A stretch of DNA of 64,000 bases, from positions 100,135 to 164,134 of the forward strand of contig LSRX01000852.1 of the NCBI GenBank assembly GCA_001939145.1, in the 5' to 3' direction. The stretch's first letter is position 1; each line of letters opens with the position of its first letter. The translations under genes were made by a program, and so were the position numbers. Source of the DNA: Symbiodinium microadriaticum. Its lineage: Eukaryota; Sar; Dinophyceae; Suessiales; Symbiodiniaceae. The notes beneath the pieces were generated by a model. That model saw nothing but the letters and a program-made list of their open reading frames with translations, ran no database searches and was not told the DNA's origin. This document shows positions 32,052-42,399 of the stretch, piece by piece.

Positions 32052-34090
32052 GAACTCTTGCGGCACTATGTGGCAGCCATCGGTGCTTTTGCAAAAGCCG
32101 GCGAGCCGGAGAAGGCTGACGCTTGCTTTCAGGAAATCAGCGCCGCACGCCTGGATCCCGATCTGTTTGCATACACCGGCATGATCAACGCGCATGCCCG
32201 GACTGGAGATGTGGTGGGGGCCCAGAGGTGGTTCCAGGAGAGTGATTGCCGCAACGGGAACAGGTTGTCCGTAACGGGAACGGGCAGGGATTCAGTTACA
32301 GCAACCCCGAGTTTCTGTAACAGCGCCGGCCTCCCCCCTGTAACAGGAACCAGCGGGGAGCTCCCACACTGACTTTCGTCGCCTCCGACTACTCTTGCTG
32401 GGTTACAAGAGAGGGACCGCTTTCCGGTCCACCTCTTAGACGTCTTCAACATGCCATGTCATGTAGCACTGCAGGAACCTTGTTCCCGAATTTCCGCTGC
32501 CTACAGCTGAACAATTCTGGAAAGGTCTGCTAGAATCATAGGTCGCCTTGTAGCTTCGGCGGCCCTCGTTGCTGCTTTCTTCTTCTCAGGACAGCATGCA
32601 CGGGACATCTGTTGGATCTTGAAAGCAACTTTAGCATTGTTGAAAGCCTCTGGATCCTGAGCCACACAGCCAACAAAGAGATTCTGACGACTCGAAACAG
32701 CGCGAGGGGCCACGCATTTCTTCTGATGTGTCAGCAGCCATCCCAAGCCGAAGGTGCCGTGGCCCATCGTTTTGGGAGTGCATTGTCTGCGGGAGGCTCC
32801 AAGAACGAGGCACGTCGGCATGCTGTAAAGCGATCGCTTAATCACAACATCAAAGTCTTCAGGTGCTCTCTTGTGGGTCATGCTGCAGCCCTGAACTCCT
32901 GTCCTGATATTTATGTGGCACAATGGGCTGAAACAGGCCCGAAGAGAAAGCAGCAAGCTGAAGGTCACTTGCTTAGCTTAGGAATCCGGATCCAAGACCA
33001 AGAAGGCAAAAGCTCCCGTTTCCCGGGTGAATCTGAAGCCCTGGAGCCCCAAGGCCCCCACGCCAACAAATGCCAAAATGAGCAGGAGATTCCAAGAAGC
33101 TGAACCTGACATTAAAGCATGAGTCCTGAATCCAATACTGGACAAACAAGCATGAAGACTTTGATGTTGTGATTAAGCGGTCGCTTTCAGCATGCCGACG
33201 TGCCTCGTTCTTGGAGCCTCCCGCAAACAATGCACTCCCAAAACGATGGGCCACGGCACCTTAGGCTTGGGATGGCTGCTGACACGTCAGAAGAAATGCG
33301 TGGCCCCTCGCGCTGTTTCGAGTCGTCAGAATCTCTTTGTTGGCTGTGTGGCTCAGGATCCAGAGGCTTTCAACAATGCTAAAGTTGCTTTCAAGATCCA
33401 GCAGATGTCCCGTGGATGCTGTCCTGAGAGGCAGACGTCGCGCCAGTTGCAAGCGCCGGCGGCAATGGCAGCAACTAGGACCGCCGAAGTACAAGGCGAC
33501 CTATGATTCTAGCAGACTTTTCCAGGCTTGTAGAATTGTTCAGCTGTAGGCATCGGAAATTCGGGACCAAGGAGTGCTACTGCTGCTGCTACCGCTACTG
33601 CTGCTGCTATTCCTACTGCTACTTAACAAAACATAGCCGTCAGTATAAGGCTTTAATGGTGTCAAAGAAGGGGACCGAAAACCGGTCCCCCTGACAAGAC
33701 TTCCTCCAAGACTTCCGGACTAGTTTCGGTTGCTCGGTTTCTGCAGTTTCCCGGGACACTTCCTGTTACAGTGCCGGGGTGGTTCCTGTTTTTACTATTT
33801 CCCGTTCCGGTGACGACCTTCCGAAATGGTTTCCGTCACTCCCAAACCAGGTTCCCGTTACTCCCCGCACCCGGTTCCAGGACCATCAGATGCAAAGCTG
33901 TAGACTCAGGCCCTTGCAAAGTACAGAGTTGCAGACAGTTTGCAAAGGGGCGCGATGTCCACATGCCCGCGAGGACTTGGTGAATGCTGCTCTACAGCCT
34001 GACACCGTGTGCTACAGCAGCGTTCTCAACGCCTGCGCTCAGGCTGGCGCCTCACAGCTTGCCGAGAGTTGGTTGCTCAAGATGGGTTCG
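32052..34090 (+). CDS. pentatricopeptide-repeat (PPR) protein, N-terminal exons
   Basis: Exon 32052-32237 starts after CGCAAG|GAACTC and encodes two P-type PPR units: LRHYVAAIGAFAKAGEPEKA... ending LDPD, then LFAYTGMINAHARTGDVVGA... It ends CAG at a GA donor (GAGAGTG). The next exon starts at 33974 after GCGAG|GACTTGG. Joining the two gives WFQ-DLVNAALQPD and completes a repeat of exactly 35 residues, which fixes both splice sites. The second exon continues TVCYSSVLNACAQAGASQLA to about 34086 (SWLLKM). The 1,736-base intron between them carries a large foldback element. PPR proteins bind single-stranded RNA base by base, mostly in plastids or mitochondria; no targeting peptide is visible here because the 5' end is missing. 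The gene is interrupted downstream by the sequence gap. Confidence 0.85.
32251..33880. mobile_element. 1.6-kb foldback (inverted-repeat) element inside a PPR intron
   Basis: The left arm core 32478-32861 and right arm core 33153-33575 are reverse complements with small indels. For example CTACAGCTGAACAATTCT on the left pairs with AGAATTGTTCAGCTGTAG on the right. Outside the core the symmetry continues more loosely: GGGACCG...CCGGTCC hairpins at about 32411 and 33672, and GTAACGGGAAC blocks at about 32270 versus GTTCCCGTTAC at about 33850. The loop 32862-33152 is unique. Both arms preserve an open frame on opposite strands (MPTCLVLGASR ... NLFVGCVAQDPEAFNNAKV, about 78 residues) of unknown meaning. 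The element starts about 13 bases after the donor of the host intron and ends about 90 bases before its acceptor, so it nearly fills the intron. Confidence 0.85.
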
Positions 34091-34245
34091 GCAACTTGGC
34101 TTTGGCTATTGCAGCCATCTTGGTGTTCTGAGCTTTCAGCTGAATTGAAAAGGAAAGCGACCTTGTTGAATCTTATTTTCGTCCTTTTCATTTTTTCGTT
34201 TTTGTCTGGGGGCGGGGTGCGTGGCACTCAGAAGGTGGGGTGGGG

Positions 34246-34769
34246 NNNNNNNNNNNNNNNNNNNNNNNNNNNNNNNNNNNNNNNNNNNNNNNNNNNNNNN
34301 NNNNNNNNNNNNNNNNNNNNNNNNNNNNNNNNNNNNNNNNNNNNNNNNNNNNNNNNNNNNNNNNNNNNNNNNNNNNNNNNNNNNNNNNNNNNNNNNNNNN
34401 NNNNNNNNNNNNNNNNNNNNNNNNNNNNNNNNNNNNNNNNNNNNNNNNNNNNNNNNNNNNNNNNNNNNNNNNNNNNNNNNNNNNNNNNNNNNNNNNNNNN
34501 NNNNNNNNNNNNNNNNNNNNNNNNNNNNNNNNNNNNNNNNNNNNNNNNNNNNNNNNNNNNNNNNNNNNNNNNNNNNNNNNNNNNNNNNNNNNNNNNNNNN
34601 NNNNNNNNNNNNNNNNNNNNNNNNNNNNNNNNNNNNNNNNNNNNNNNNNNNNNNNNNNNNNNNNNNNNNNNNNNNNNNNNNNNNNNNNNNNNNNNNNNNN
34701 NNNNNNNNNNNNNNNNNNNNNNNNNNNNNNNNNNNNNNNNNNNNNNNNNNNNNNNNNNNNNNNNNNNNN
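34246..34769. other. assembly gap (524 N)
   Basis: A run of N flanked by G-rich sequence (GGTGGGGTGGGG on the left, twelve G on the right). It interrupts the PPR gene; at least one PPR unit may be missing. Confidence 0.99.
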
Positions 34770-34781
34770 GGGGGGGGGGGG

Positions 34782-34785
34782 TAGC

Positions 34786-34820
<35 letters not shown>

Positions 34821-35290
34821 CATGTATATATATGTATACATATGTATACATATGTTTATGTTTTTGTAATACACAATTTGAAAAGGACCCATCGAGAAAC
34901 TATACGTTCATTATATATACTATAATTTAATGTAAAGTACTTAGCACCAAAATACTTACAGTATATCCATCGTACGTGATGTATAATGTGTATCGCGTAA
35001 CAATTCGGAAAACATAGTGTATCATATATAGCAAACAAGGTATACATATATGCGCATGTATTATGCAATATGTAACATGTCAAAGCATAGCATGCACTAC
35101 TTTGATTATATGTATGTACAAATACAAAACATCACGTAGCGTTCACAATACACGATGCAAAAAAGTACATAGTAGATAACGTATGGTTTAAGCTGTTTCA
35201 TATATATATTATACAACATCATACCCAAAAGTATAGTACAACTCGGATTTGATCTATCTAATTCAGCTTCATGTAAATATGGTATGCCTA
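34782..35290. repeat. AT-rich island with (AT)n microsatellite
   Basis: Starts with about 60 bases of TATATA/GTATACATAT. It continues as strongly AT-rich DNA with many TATA, ATAC and GTATA steps and no coding frame, in sharp contrast to the GC-rich surroundings. It is presumably intronic in the PPR gene. Confidence 0.85.
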
Positions 35291-35654
35291 GGCTCAAGTT
35301 CGGTTTTCCACCTGGGTATTGCTTCGACGCATTTCGACGCCCAAATGTACACAAAGAGATGCGGCAAGTGGTAAGTGGACGTACAAGCTTAGAACCCCAA
35401 GCCAAGTATTTTTTGATTCGCAACCCAGAGTGCCAAGTCCCCTGATCCGTGGGGGGATGCAAAGGAGTTGAGATCCTTTTGGATTAGGGAGGTTCAGGGG
35501 CCTGTCTTGTCAAGAAACGTGCATGAACTGCTGATGAGACAGTATGCCGAGGGCCTAAGTGCCCACCTCTCGCCAGCACTCGCGGCCTGCACCCCCCGCC
35601 CCACGCACCAGACCAAAGGAAAAAAAGTAACACACACGCTCCCCCCTTTGAAAG

Positions 35655-36096
35655 GTAGCCGTAGCTTCCAGCTTGTTCTGCTGAAGGCACGTGTGCCGGT
35701 GAACCGCGTGGCGTACAGCACCGTGATCAATGCCTTTGCGCAGGAAGGGGACGCAAAGTCAGCCGAACACTGGTTTAGTGGCATGATCCAGGATCGAATA
35801 GCCCCAAACACTGTGACCTTCTGCAGCATGATTAAAGCTGCGGCGAACAACGGAGATGTCGAGAATGCACGATTGTGGCTTGAGTCGCCGCCTTACTTCC
35901 GCATGTCATCGCTATCTACCGAGAATCATGTTCAGACCGATTATAATTGAGACCAAGGCGCTTGCTTGCTGCAGAGCTGGATGTACCCCCACTCGCTTTC
36001 AACACTGCGATCAATGCCTGTGCAGCAACCGGTGATGTGACGAGTGCAGAGCAGCTCTTGAGTGACATGCGGCGGCATTTCGTGGAAGATACCTTG
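35655..36096 (+). CDS. PPR protein, central exons
   Basis: Exon about 35655-35883 starts after GAAAG|G and encodes RVAYSTVINAFAQEGDAKSA ... IAPN and TVTFCSMIKAAANNGDVENA. It ends CTTGA at a GT donor. Exon 35958-36096 (acceptor CCAAG|G) resumes R-LLAAELDVP and PLAFNTAINACAATGDVTSA. Removing the 74-base GT-AG intron again gives a repeat of exactly 35 residues. The second exon ends TTG before a GA donor (GACTCTCAG) at 36097. Repeat periodicity is the main evidence for these boundaries. The upstream limit of the first exon is uncertain, because its first unit is one residue off register. Confidence 0.8.
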
Positions 36097-36248
36097 GACT
36101 CTCAGATGCATTCGATCGCTGCTGTCCATGGTCAAAATAGGATTTTGAGAACTAAGTGAGCATTGTGTCGCATGTGGCCTTGCTAAGTTTTTTCAGTCGC
36201 AGAAGGTCAATTATAACTCATCGTTTTGATTGTGCGGACAGCCTCAAG

Positions 36249-38186
36249 GTAACCTACAACAGCCTGGTAAAGGTGAGCGCCTCCACGGGGGATATGGATT
36301 CTGCGCAGCGCTGGTTCGACATGCTCCTTGCGCGGCGTCTCCACCCCGACGTGCAGACCTTCAACAGTCTCCTCAGCTGCGGGGCATTTCGCGGAGACGT
36401 TCAAGCATGTGAGAAATGGTATCAGCTCTTGGGAGCATGGCGAGTGGCACCGGATACCATCACTTACAGCACGATGCGTACGGCCTGCGCCAGACGTGGT
36501 GATTATGCTCAAGCACAGCATTGGTTGAACATGATCGTTCGTCATGATGATAAAGCTCGTGACATGTGGACTACAAGGGGCAAGACGGCGACAGACCCTT
36601 TCTCAGAGACCGGCAGCTTGCTGAAAAGGGCATTGTACCGTTTTCGGTCGCAGGGAGATCAAACCATTGCAGAGCGCCTCGAACGGGCTTTGGAGTACCA
36701 GTGGCTGTATGGGTATCCGCGCGTCCCGGACTATGAGAAGCAATTAACACATGGAGCATACAAGTACATGGCAGGTATGCAGCCGATGACTGCCCGAGAG
36801 ATCTACAGTCTGATTCCGGAGAGCAAGACTGTCCTTGACACATTCTGCGGCTCGGGGACAGTTCTAGTCGAAGGCCTCGTGGCGGGAAAGCAAAAGTGCA
36901 TTGGAAGCGATACATCGCCTCTGGCCATCTTCGTGTCTACGCATCACACAGATGCGCATCGTCTTTCACTGAAGAACTTCGTCCAGGAAGCCGAAAATGT
37001 CGCAGCTGATAAAGGCTTGGGCTGGACGAGCCTGCGTGATCGGATCCGGAGCATATCGAAGGAGAGTGTGACGCCGGAATTGCGGGATGGGCTTTGGTTT
37101 GCCTTTGCCGTGGCTTGGCGTCTGGCGCGGAGTCCGTTTGTGGGTGTCGAGCCCGGCAGCGTCAAGGAATCGGAAGCAGGGGATGCTAGGTCATACTTCC
37201 TTTCGACGGTCTATCGCTTTGCGAACCAACTGCGTGAGCTGCGGGATGAACTCTGCGGTCGTGAGCAAGCTGTCGAGCTTCATTGCTGTGACTGTCGAAG
37301 GCTGGTTTTGCAGCAAGAGGCGGGCGGACGACTACGAACAAGACCCTTACCTTCTGTTTGCTTTTTGTTTGTGAGCAGGCTCGAGTTGCACTTTTTTTTC
37401 CTTGTCCGTGCTACATGCCAAGCATGTCCCGGTCCACAAGGTGGATGCCATCATCACCAGCCCGCCTTATCCTGGGGTCTATGACTACTTCAAGGCTGGG
37501 CGGACCATGTCTCTGTCTGTTCGACCGTGCGGTTTTCAGATTCCTCTTCTCTCGTTTAGTCACACTGCATCGCCTAGAATCAGCTATGCGCGGTAGAGGC
37601 TGCAGCTGCCGATTGTCGCGAAGTGGCTGGTGAGGCTACTGGCCAGAGTCACACAGAAAACGGCGGGCAAGGTGGGTTGGGCTTCTTGGAGGAATGCATT
37701 GGCGCCGTCGGCGCTGGAATCCCTGGATCCGGCGCTGGAGCGACATCGGAGCTCGGTGCTGCTTCCCTGCAGCCCGAGTCTTTGTCGCAGGCCAGGGTGC
37801 AGTGGCAGTCGCAGCAGGAGGAGTGGCTCTCAGCAGCATATGGAAACCTGCGCATGGGGGGAACTCTGACAATCATGGTTGGAAACGGCGATGCTTTGGC
37901 GGAGAATGCCAACGAAATCGATTGCCTGCATTCCACATTGGAAGCCGCAGCTGCCCTGGGCTTCAAGCTTGCCAGCCCCTTAGTTGTATCATGCAGTTCT
38001 TTGAAACTGAAGGCGATGGTTGATTGTTACGCTTGATAGCTCCTTGCATTGCAGGTGGCTTCTTCTACAATCGAGAGTTGTGCAGACGATGCTCACCAGA
38101 CAAAGGGGATGGTGCGGACAGAGCACATGATTCATTTCCTCAAACCGGCAGAGCCGGCAGTAGGGCAGCCTGTTCAGGCCGAATAG
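36249..38186 (+). CDS. PPR repeats fused to a SAM-dependent N4/N6-type methyltransferase
   Basis: Exon 36249-37319 begins VTYNSLVKVSASTGDMDSAQ (PPR), then TFNSLLSCGAFRGDVQACEK and TITYSTMRTACARRGDYAQA. After a linker it enters a methyltransferase: HGAYKYMAGMQPMTAREIYS and the SAM motif VLDTFCGSGTVLVEGL (36831 on) with GSDTSPLAIF. Exon 37423-37494 carries the catalytic motif IV, HKVDAIITSPPYPGVYDYF (TSPPY at 37456-37470), ending AAG|GC. A further exon (somewhere in 37600-37990) gives SELGA, then WLSAAYGNLRMGGTLTIMVG and LEAAAALGFKLAS. The last exon 38055-38186 reads VASSTIES...KGMVRTEHMIHFLKP and stops with TAG. The order SAM motif then TSPPY, with EH..HF at the end, is that of exocyclic-amine (N4-cytosine or N6-adenine) nucleic acid methyltransferases. 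All key motifs are intact. The substrate is likely RNA or DNA chosen by the PPR tract (inference). Confidence 0.85.
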
Positions 38187-38960
38187 CTGCATGCCTTTGA
38201 GAAGGTTGTGGGCAAATTGCTGGACTTAGCCAATGTCCAGCTTAAGCAAAATCGTGCATGCAATCGTCGTGCTGCATGAAGGTGAAGGTCTGTGAAGTTC
38301 ATCGGCGACACGCATCAGAAGTTTAAAACTATGTGTGGCTCTTGAAGAGACTGCAGTTAGAGGCTCTGCTAGGCTAGAGTCCTCGCGCTGGCAAGCATGT
38401 CGACAGCCTTGCGGCTTCCTGCGCAAGCTCAATGGGCTTCGCCACGCCCAGAAGGTGGGCGAAAGCTTGTGGTCATTGCAGCGAGTTTTTGCAAGTGTCA
38501 CTGGTAGGAGCCAGGGGTTCGCCCACTTGTCAGTAGTAGACGAATTGGCACCAAGTCTTTGATGTCATCGACATGTGGAAAGGCTTGATTGTCATACTCG
38601 CAAGACCAGACTGTGTCGAGGGAAGCATGTGTTGCACCACAATGTGTCTGTGTGTCTGCCTGCCTGTCTGCCTGCTTGCCTGCTGTATGCGTGCATGCAT
38701 GCAGGATGGATGGATGGATGGATGTGACAAAGTCTTGCACGGGCTGTCAGCAGTTGGAACTGTTACACAAACATAGTTGCTCACTCTGTGGGTGGGCGAA
38801 ACAAGATAAGGGAGAGCAATTACAGGAATAGCTGCGGTGTTTACTTGCAGATTCCAACCACACTCACGCTTACATGGGGCGGCCAGTCCATTTCCGAGTC
38901 AGACAGGACTAGAGTGAGAACGTGAGAGTCAAACTGAGTCTTTCATTTACAAGCGTCGTC
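38187..38960. other. intergenic stretch with a (GGAT)n tract
   Basis: A short microsatellite lies at about 38703-38725 (GGATGGATGGATGGATGG), preceded by a TGCCTG/TGTCTG-rich run (38645-38690). No gene. Confidence 0.6.
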
Positions 38961-38982
38961 TTTGTAGCCATTTTGGCTGAAG
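38961..38982 (+). other. relict dinoflagellate spliced-leader sequence
   Basis: A 22-base segment matches the conserved dinoflagellate spliced leader at 19 positions, including 15 consecutive bases GTAGCCATTTTGGCT, followed by GAAG where the leader has CAAG. Spliced leaders are added in trans to mRNA 5' ends. A genomic copy just before an intronless coding region marks reintegration of a processed cDNA. Confidence 0.85.
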
Positions 38983-39046
38983 CGGAAATTTGGTATAAAA
39001 GTGCTACCCGATATCCCAATCGTAGGATTCATTCCGCACAGAAGAT

Positions 39047-40819
39047 ATGCGTGTCTCCATCCAGCCGGACGGTGAGGAGTCGGCCACTAGCCGTTCCCAG
39101 CGGACCTCGAACCTGGAGCATACAGGAAGCAGCCTGAGGAAGTCAACATCGTACCTTTCGCAGGGCACCACCCTCGCTGCTGGCACGGATGATGAGAGCA
39201 TCAGTGTGGATTCCTCCACGGATCAGTCTTCCGCCGAATCCGATGATTGGGAGCCGGCATGCGAAGAGGAGGAGCTCGAAGTGATCAGCATCTGGACGTG
39301 GCAAACCATTGGCTTGCCAGTGAGTGGTTTCCTAATTGCTTTTCTGAATGCCATTGCGTCTGGGGTTGTCTATGGGTTTTTTCTGGGATACATGGGATTG
39401 GATTCTTACGTCATGGCGTCGGTTGCGGCGCTCATGAAACTTCCGGAAGTGTTCTTGTTTCCCTTGGGCATGATCAACGACTGCTTTCCCATCTTCGGCT
39501 ACAACAGGAAGCCTTACTTGTTGGTATGCTGGTGCATTTGTGGCGGTGCACTCTTGGTGATGAGCCTGCGGCATTTGCCAGCACCCTACTACTGTCAATA
39601 CCCCGATGGCAGCTATGACTGGTCTTCCCCCCCGTGCAATCCGGACATCCACAGCCACAAAAGCTGGTATATCTTTCCTTTGTTTGTGCTCATCGCGGGT
39701 CTGCAGATTGGGAGTACGGCGGGTGAGGGGCTAATCTTGCAGTACTCACGGCGAGAGCCGGCAGCGCGGCGCGGACACATCAAAGCAGAAATGACGATGG
39801 TTTGCACGGCCGGCGCGCTGACCTCCTCCCTCGTCATTGGATTCCTCTTGAACGGCAAGGCATACTTGGGCACCTTCGATTGGGGATTGTCCTTCAGTGG
39901 CTTGATGGCTCTGTGCTTGGTGATGGTCATCATTGTCATCCCTGTCAGCTGGTTCTGCGTGCATGAGCCCCCAAAGACCACGCACCCCGCACTCCGTGGC
40001 CATGCCAAGTCCTCCTGGAGACTTGTCAAGAAGAACGCCCTTTCCAGCATCTTGATTTTTGCATTCGTCGTTCAGTTCCTGGTCGGCACTGTAACTACGG
40101 CATCGCCTATGGTCCAAAGTCAGTGGGCTGGAGTCAAAGTCCTGCAGCAACAGCTGTGTGGCACAGGTGGCATGTTCGTCATGATGGTTGCTACCTGGAC
40201 GTACAAGGAATACTTCCTCCAGACGAGCTGGAGGAAAGCAATCTTCATGGCCATCTTGACAGTGTCAGTCCTGGATGCCGTCGCGTCCTTCCTGACGATC
40301 TTCGGTGTGGTTCGGAATCAGTACTTCTACCTTGGCGAAGCCATCGTTGGCAATGTGCCTAAGGCTGCACTCGCATTGGTGGGGAACCTAATAATCATTG
40401 AGCTCGCGGAACCGGGACGCGAGGGTATGTGCTATGGGTTGATTGCGACACTGCAGCACTCGAGCCTGCCTCTCGCCACGGTCGTCAGTAATCAGATCTA
40501 CGGCCTCTTTCGCCCTAACTTGTCCGAGTTGGAAAACTACATGGCAGACACCCCGCAGTTCCGTTCGACTGTAGCTTGGTCTTACGTGCTCTCTTATGCG
40601 ATGTCGCTCATGAGTCTTTTCTTCCTTCCCCTGATCCCGAAACAGAAGGATGATGCCCAAAGGCGCAAGGAGGAGTGGAGCTCAAGTCCGACTGTGGCTA
40701 CGTTGGTTTTGGGCATTCCTGCCCTCTGCCTGGTCTACGCTATTACTGTGCTGCTGCTCACCAGTCAGCCGCAGACGGCCTGCATGCATTGGCTTGGCGG
40801 TCCAGGCTGCGAAAGTTGA
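39047..40819 (+). CDS. BT1-family (folate/biopterin-type) membrane transporter, intronless
   Basis: 590 codons from an ATG 64 bases after the relict leader, with no interruption. Residues 1-85 are an acidic, Ser-rich cytosolic tail. About twelve hydrophobic segments follow, starting TIGLPVSGFLIAFLNAIASG at about residue 87. The loop KLPEVFLFPLGMINDCFPIF followed by GYNRKPYLL is the family signature between TM2 and TM3 (P.....G..SD..PI.GYRRKPY). EPGREGMCYGLIATLQ in the second half matches the corresponding BT1 motif. The protein ends with a last hydrophobic segment (VATLVLGIPALCLVYAITVL) and a short tail. BT1 members are MFS carriers for folates and pterins in trypanosomatids, plants and algae; several relatives have other substrates. 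The retroposed gene must have acquired local promoter function or be read from the unidirectional array. Confidence 0.9.
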   Translation: MRVSIQPDGEESATSRSQRTSNLEHTGSSLRKSTSYLSQGTTLAAGTDDESISVDSSTDQSSAESDDWEPACEEEELEVISIWTWQTIGLPVSGFLIAFLNAIASGVVYGFFLGYMGLDSYVMASVAALMKLPEVFLFPLGMINDCFPIFGYNRKPYLLVCWCICGGALLVMSLRHLPAPYYCQYPDGSYDWSSPPCNPDIHSHKSWYIFPLFVLIAGLQIGSTAGEGLILQYSRREPAARRGHIKAEMTMVCTAGALTSSLVIGFLLNGKAYLGTFDWGLSFSGLMALCLVMVIIVIPVSWFCVHEPPKTTHPALRGHAKSSWRLVKKNALSSILIFAFVVQFLVGTVTTASPMVQSQWAGVKVLQQQLCGTGGMFVMMVATWTYKEYFLQTSWRKAIFMAILTVSVLDAVASFLTIFGVVRNQYFYLGEAIVGNVPKAALALVGNLIIIELAEPGREGMCYGLIATLQHSSLPLATVVSNQIYGLFRPNLSELENYMADTPQFRSTVAWSYVLSYAMSLMSLFFLPLIPKQKDDAQRRKEEWSSSPTVATLVLGIPALCLVYAITVLLLTSQPQTACMHWLGGPGCES

Positions 40820-42399
40820 TCCTCAAAGCAGAGGTGAGGCTGAAGCCAAGCCCTGCCAAGTCCTGCCAAGTCTGCCGTCTAGGAGCTACTGTTCAACTGT
40901 GCATGGGGCCGCAACTTTAAGGCACAGTTTCCCTTTGGGTGGAGCCCAGGGCTACTGGCCGCAAGCGCGGCAGCCAACCGTTCTGAGGGTTCTTTTCGCC
41001 TCTCAGGCGGTTGTGTTTCTAACTGGCTCTGGCCTACCAAGAGGGACCAGATGCCCTTAGTGACTTAGTGATCAAACCAATCTGAATTTGTTCCATACCT
41101 AGAGGCATCGCTTGACCAAGCGTCGTGGTGCTCTGCCCATTGAGCCCAACCCCACCAAGGTTGTGGCCGGTAGCACTTTGATCAGCCGCACTGCACCAAC
41201 TGTGCGTGTGCCAAAAATCTGAGCGTGTGTGTTGTGTGGTTACGGTTTTGCTGCTTGCTTCCGGCCCAAGGCCACGAGACGGCCCGAATGCTACATGCAC
41301 ACACCTGTCGTCTTTGTTTCGTGGGGGCCAGTCGATAGCCCTGAGGGCTGCGGCCAGCAGAGCCAACAGAGTAAGAAGGCGGCCCTGTAGTCTGAGTTCC
41401 TTTCTGTCGGATGTGGGTCCTAGTACTTGCGGTGACTGGCGAGAGTGCACAAGACAGAGTGGATTCAGTGACGAACCAAAGCCACTCACCCAACAAGACG
41501 GGACGTGAGCGGGTGGGCCTATGGCCTGAGGGCTGTGAACAGTTATGACCCCTACGCAAAACCGCAAGAAAGAGGAGAGTGAGAGTGCCAGGCCTAAAGG
41601 GGGACTAGTCAACCAACAGTAGAGTACTACAGGGGATATCAGCTGTCGAGGGACCGAGGATAGGCTGTAGAGGGCGCGGTGATGAGGCCTGCATGTGGGC
41701 TAAAGTACAGGGTCAGGGTTGGGTCCACGACAGCAGAATAACTACCGCACTTTCCGACCGCTGGGGGCAAGTGCGAGGCCTTGCACAAGCGTGCCTGCCC
41801 TGTGCCTGCTGCAGAAGAAAAACATACCACTAGAGACGTCAGGGCAAAATCAATCAAAGCAAAAAATAAGCCTCGCCAGGGCATGCCGGACGAGCAGCGC
41901 CGCCGGCTGCATCAGCTTCCTTACAGGAATCAATGAGACCGCCCTCGGCTTCACAGTCCTTGCGAGTAGCTGCGGGCCTGTTCGCCGGCAGCACTGTAAC
42001 ACTGTAGCAGCTGTAGCCGTGTCTGGTTTCTAGCCGCGGTATCTGCCGGGCTGCGCGGCTACATATGGGTGCGGAGTGGGAATTCAGAATGGGATATGGT
42101 CAGCGATACATTCCGATACATCCACAGCTCAGGCTTGCTGGCGCAGCGTTCTTTGCCAGCCACAAGTCTAGGCCTTCGGATCTCGGCGATCTCGTTATGT
42201 TGGCTGCGGCTCGCCCCCTGATGCACTGAGTGCTTTGCTTGTCCGTGAGTTAAGCGCGAGGCGGACAGTGCGTGCCGTACTTCCCGACGGAACGAACGAA
42301 GAGGGAGAGGCCAGTGAAACGTGTTTGTTTGTTTGCTTGTTCTGAATCTGCTTTATAGTTAGTCATAATGTTGAAAAGTCCGTCGCATAAGTGCCCAAG
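40820..42399. other. stretch with no recognisable gene
   Basis: A 192-codon minus frame (41034-41612) shows no recognisable family. No clear poly-A remnant of the retroposed transporter is seen. Confidence 0.4.

Noticed and set aside
34188..34930. Open frames spanning the run of N
   Set aside because: They are open only because N is undetermined; the flanks are poly-G and (AT)n.
38990..38999. TATAAAA-like sequence upstream of the transporter
   Set aside because: It lies downstream of the relict leader, within the former 5' UTR. Dinoflagellate promoters are not known to use a TATA box, so no promoter is called.
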